Of a stretch of DNA of 64,000 bases, positions 63,843 to 64,000 are shown piece after piece. The notes beneath the pieces are model-generated. The model saw only the letters and a list, made by a program, of their open reading frames with translations. It ran no database searches and had not been told where the DNA came from. Source of the stretch: Acholeplasma sp. CAG:878 (lineage in GTDB: Bacteria; Bacillota_I; Bacilli_A; RF39; UBA660); the NCBI GenBank assembly GCA_000432255.1, contig HF989913.1:6093-70092 (forward strand). Reading direction: 5' to 3'. The position numbers and the translations under genes were made by a program. The number at the start of each line of letters is the position of its first letter. The first letter of the stretch is position 1.

Positions 63843-64000
63843 ATGCAAAATATTAAAAATCTAAAGGTATATTTAGAAAGTAAGATATTAGCATCAAATA
63901 ATGTTGTTATAGTACCACATATGGGAATAGATTTCGATGCCATCGCATCTGCAGTTGGATTATCACAAATAGCTAAAAAATTAAAAAAACCATCTTGTAT
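63843..64000 (+). CDS. DHH family phosphoesterase (partial, runs off the window)
   Basis: The first 52 codons are visible. NNVVIVPHMGIDFDAIASAVGLSQI fits DHH motif I (HxxxDxDxxxSA), so a GdpP- or NrnA-type phosphodiesterase. It has its own promoter and no N-terminal TM helix in the visible part. A second DHH protein of the window (the other is at 37495). Confidence 0.8.
   Translation, partial: MQNIKNLKVYLESKILASNNVVIVPHMGIDFDAIASAVGLSQIAKKLKKPSC

Noticed and set aside
1..64000. CRISPR array, rRNA genes or a Mycoplasma genetic code
   Set aside because: No regularly spaced direct repeats of CRISPR type, no rRNA-like stretches, and TGA is used as stop while Trp is TGG.

Overview
The window is a low-G+C (roughly a quarter G+C by eye) chromosomal segment of a member of the Bacillota. 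TGA is a stop codon (for example at the ends of the M23 peptidase and MBL-fold genes near 41.99 and 42.73 kb) and tryptophan is TGG, so this is the standard bacterial code and not the Mycoplasma code. Short intergenic gaps, GGAGG/GGTGAT ribosome binding sites, a T-box leader, a spoIIR gene and Bacillus-like gene order point to an uncultured gut Bacilli lineage (RF39/Erysipelotrichia-like). That placement is inference.

Left part (0-35 kb, mostly minus strand): a frameshifted AlkD-like gene behind a Xer recombinase; rarA and holA; a two-component system; a four-gene flavin cluster (ApbE, NusG-II protein, Gx transporter, FMN-binding lipoprotein) resembling a reduced extracellular-electron-transfer locus; sufC-sufD-sufS without sufB/sufU; a HIT protein; two poorly characterised proteins; rpsO-pnp; truB-peptidase-cysS; an orphan lipoprotein; two tRNAs (CAU, probably Ile2, and Leu-UAG); a poorly coding stretch; a transglutaminase-like protein; an HD/glycosylase/acetyltransferase operon; an orphan pilin; lepB and rplS; a Cse60 microgene (30,663-30,830) with a SpoVB/MurJ-like flippase; an M23 and a YgjP-like peptidase; and a long LCP protein.

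Middle (34.9-37.4 kb): the most unusual stretch. It holds an IS3-type fragment between 55-bp direct repeats, then two truncated paralogous surface-protein genes joined head to head. Each ends in a roughly 50-codon, unusually G+C-rich tail. The two tails align without gaps, and 18 of about 20 differing codons keep their third base (C or T) while the first two bases change. That is the signature of AAY-codon mutagenesis by a diversity-generating retroelement (DGR). No reverse transcriptase or template repeat is visible here. The plus-strand copy also carries 98-bp and 34-bp tandem duplications that break its frame. A chimeric assembly join at about 35,871 is a serious alternative.

Right part (37.5-64 kb, all plus strand): neighbourhoods that lie near oriC in Bacillus: DHH phosphoesterase-rplI-dnaB, an M23 peptidase, MBL-fold (YycJ-like)-rlmH, spoIIR, tilS-ftsH, rsmD, parA-parB-mscS-DUF951-(AbgT transporter)-ychF, rpsF-ssb-rpsR, T-box-pheS-pheT, a U32 peptidase, and the start of a second DHH protein. 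Gene polarity flips from mostly minus to plus exactly at the variable cassettes. No dnaA/dnaN and no DnaA-box cluster were seen.
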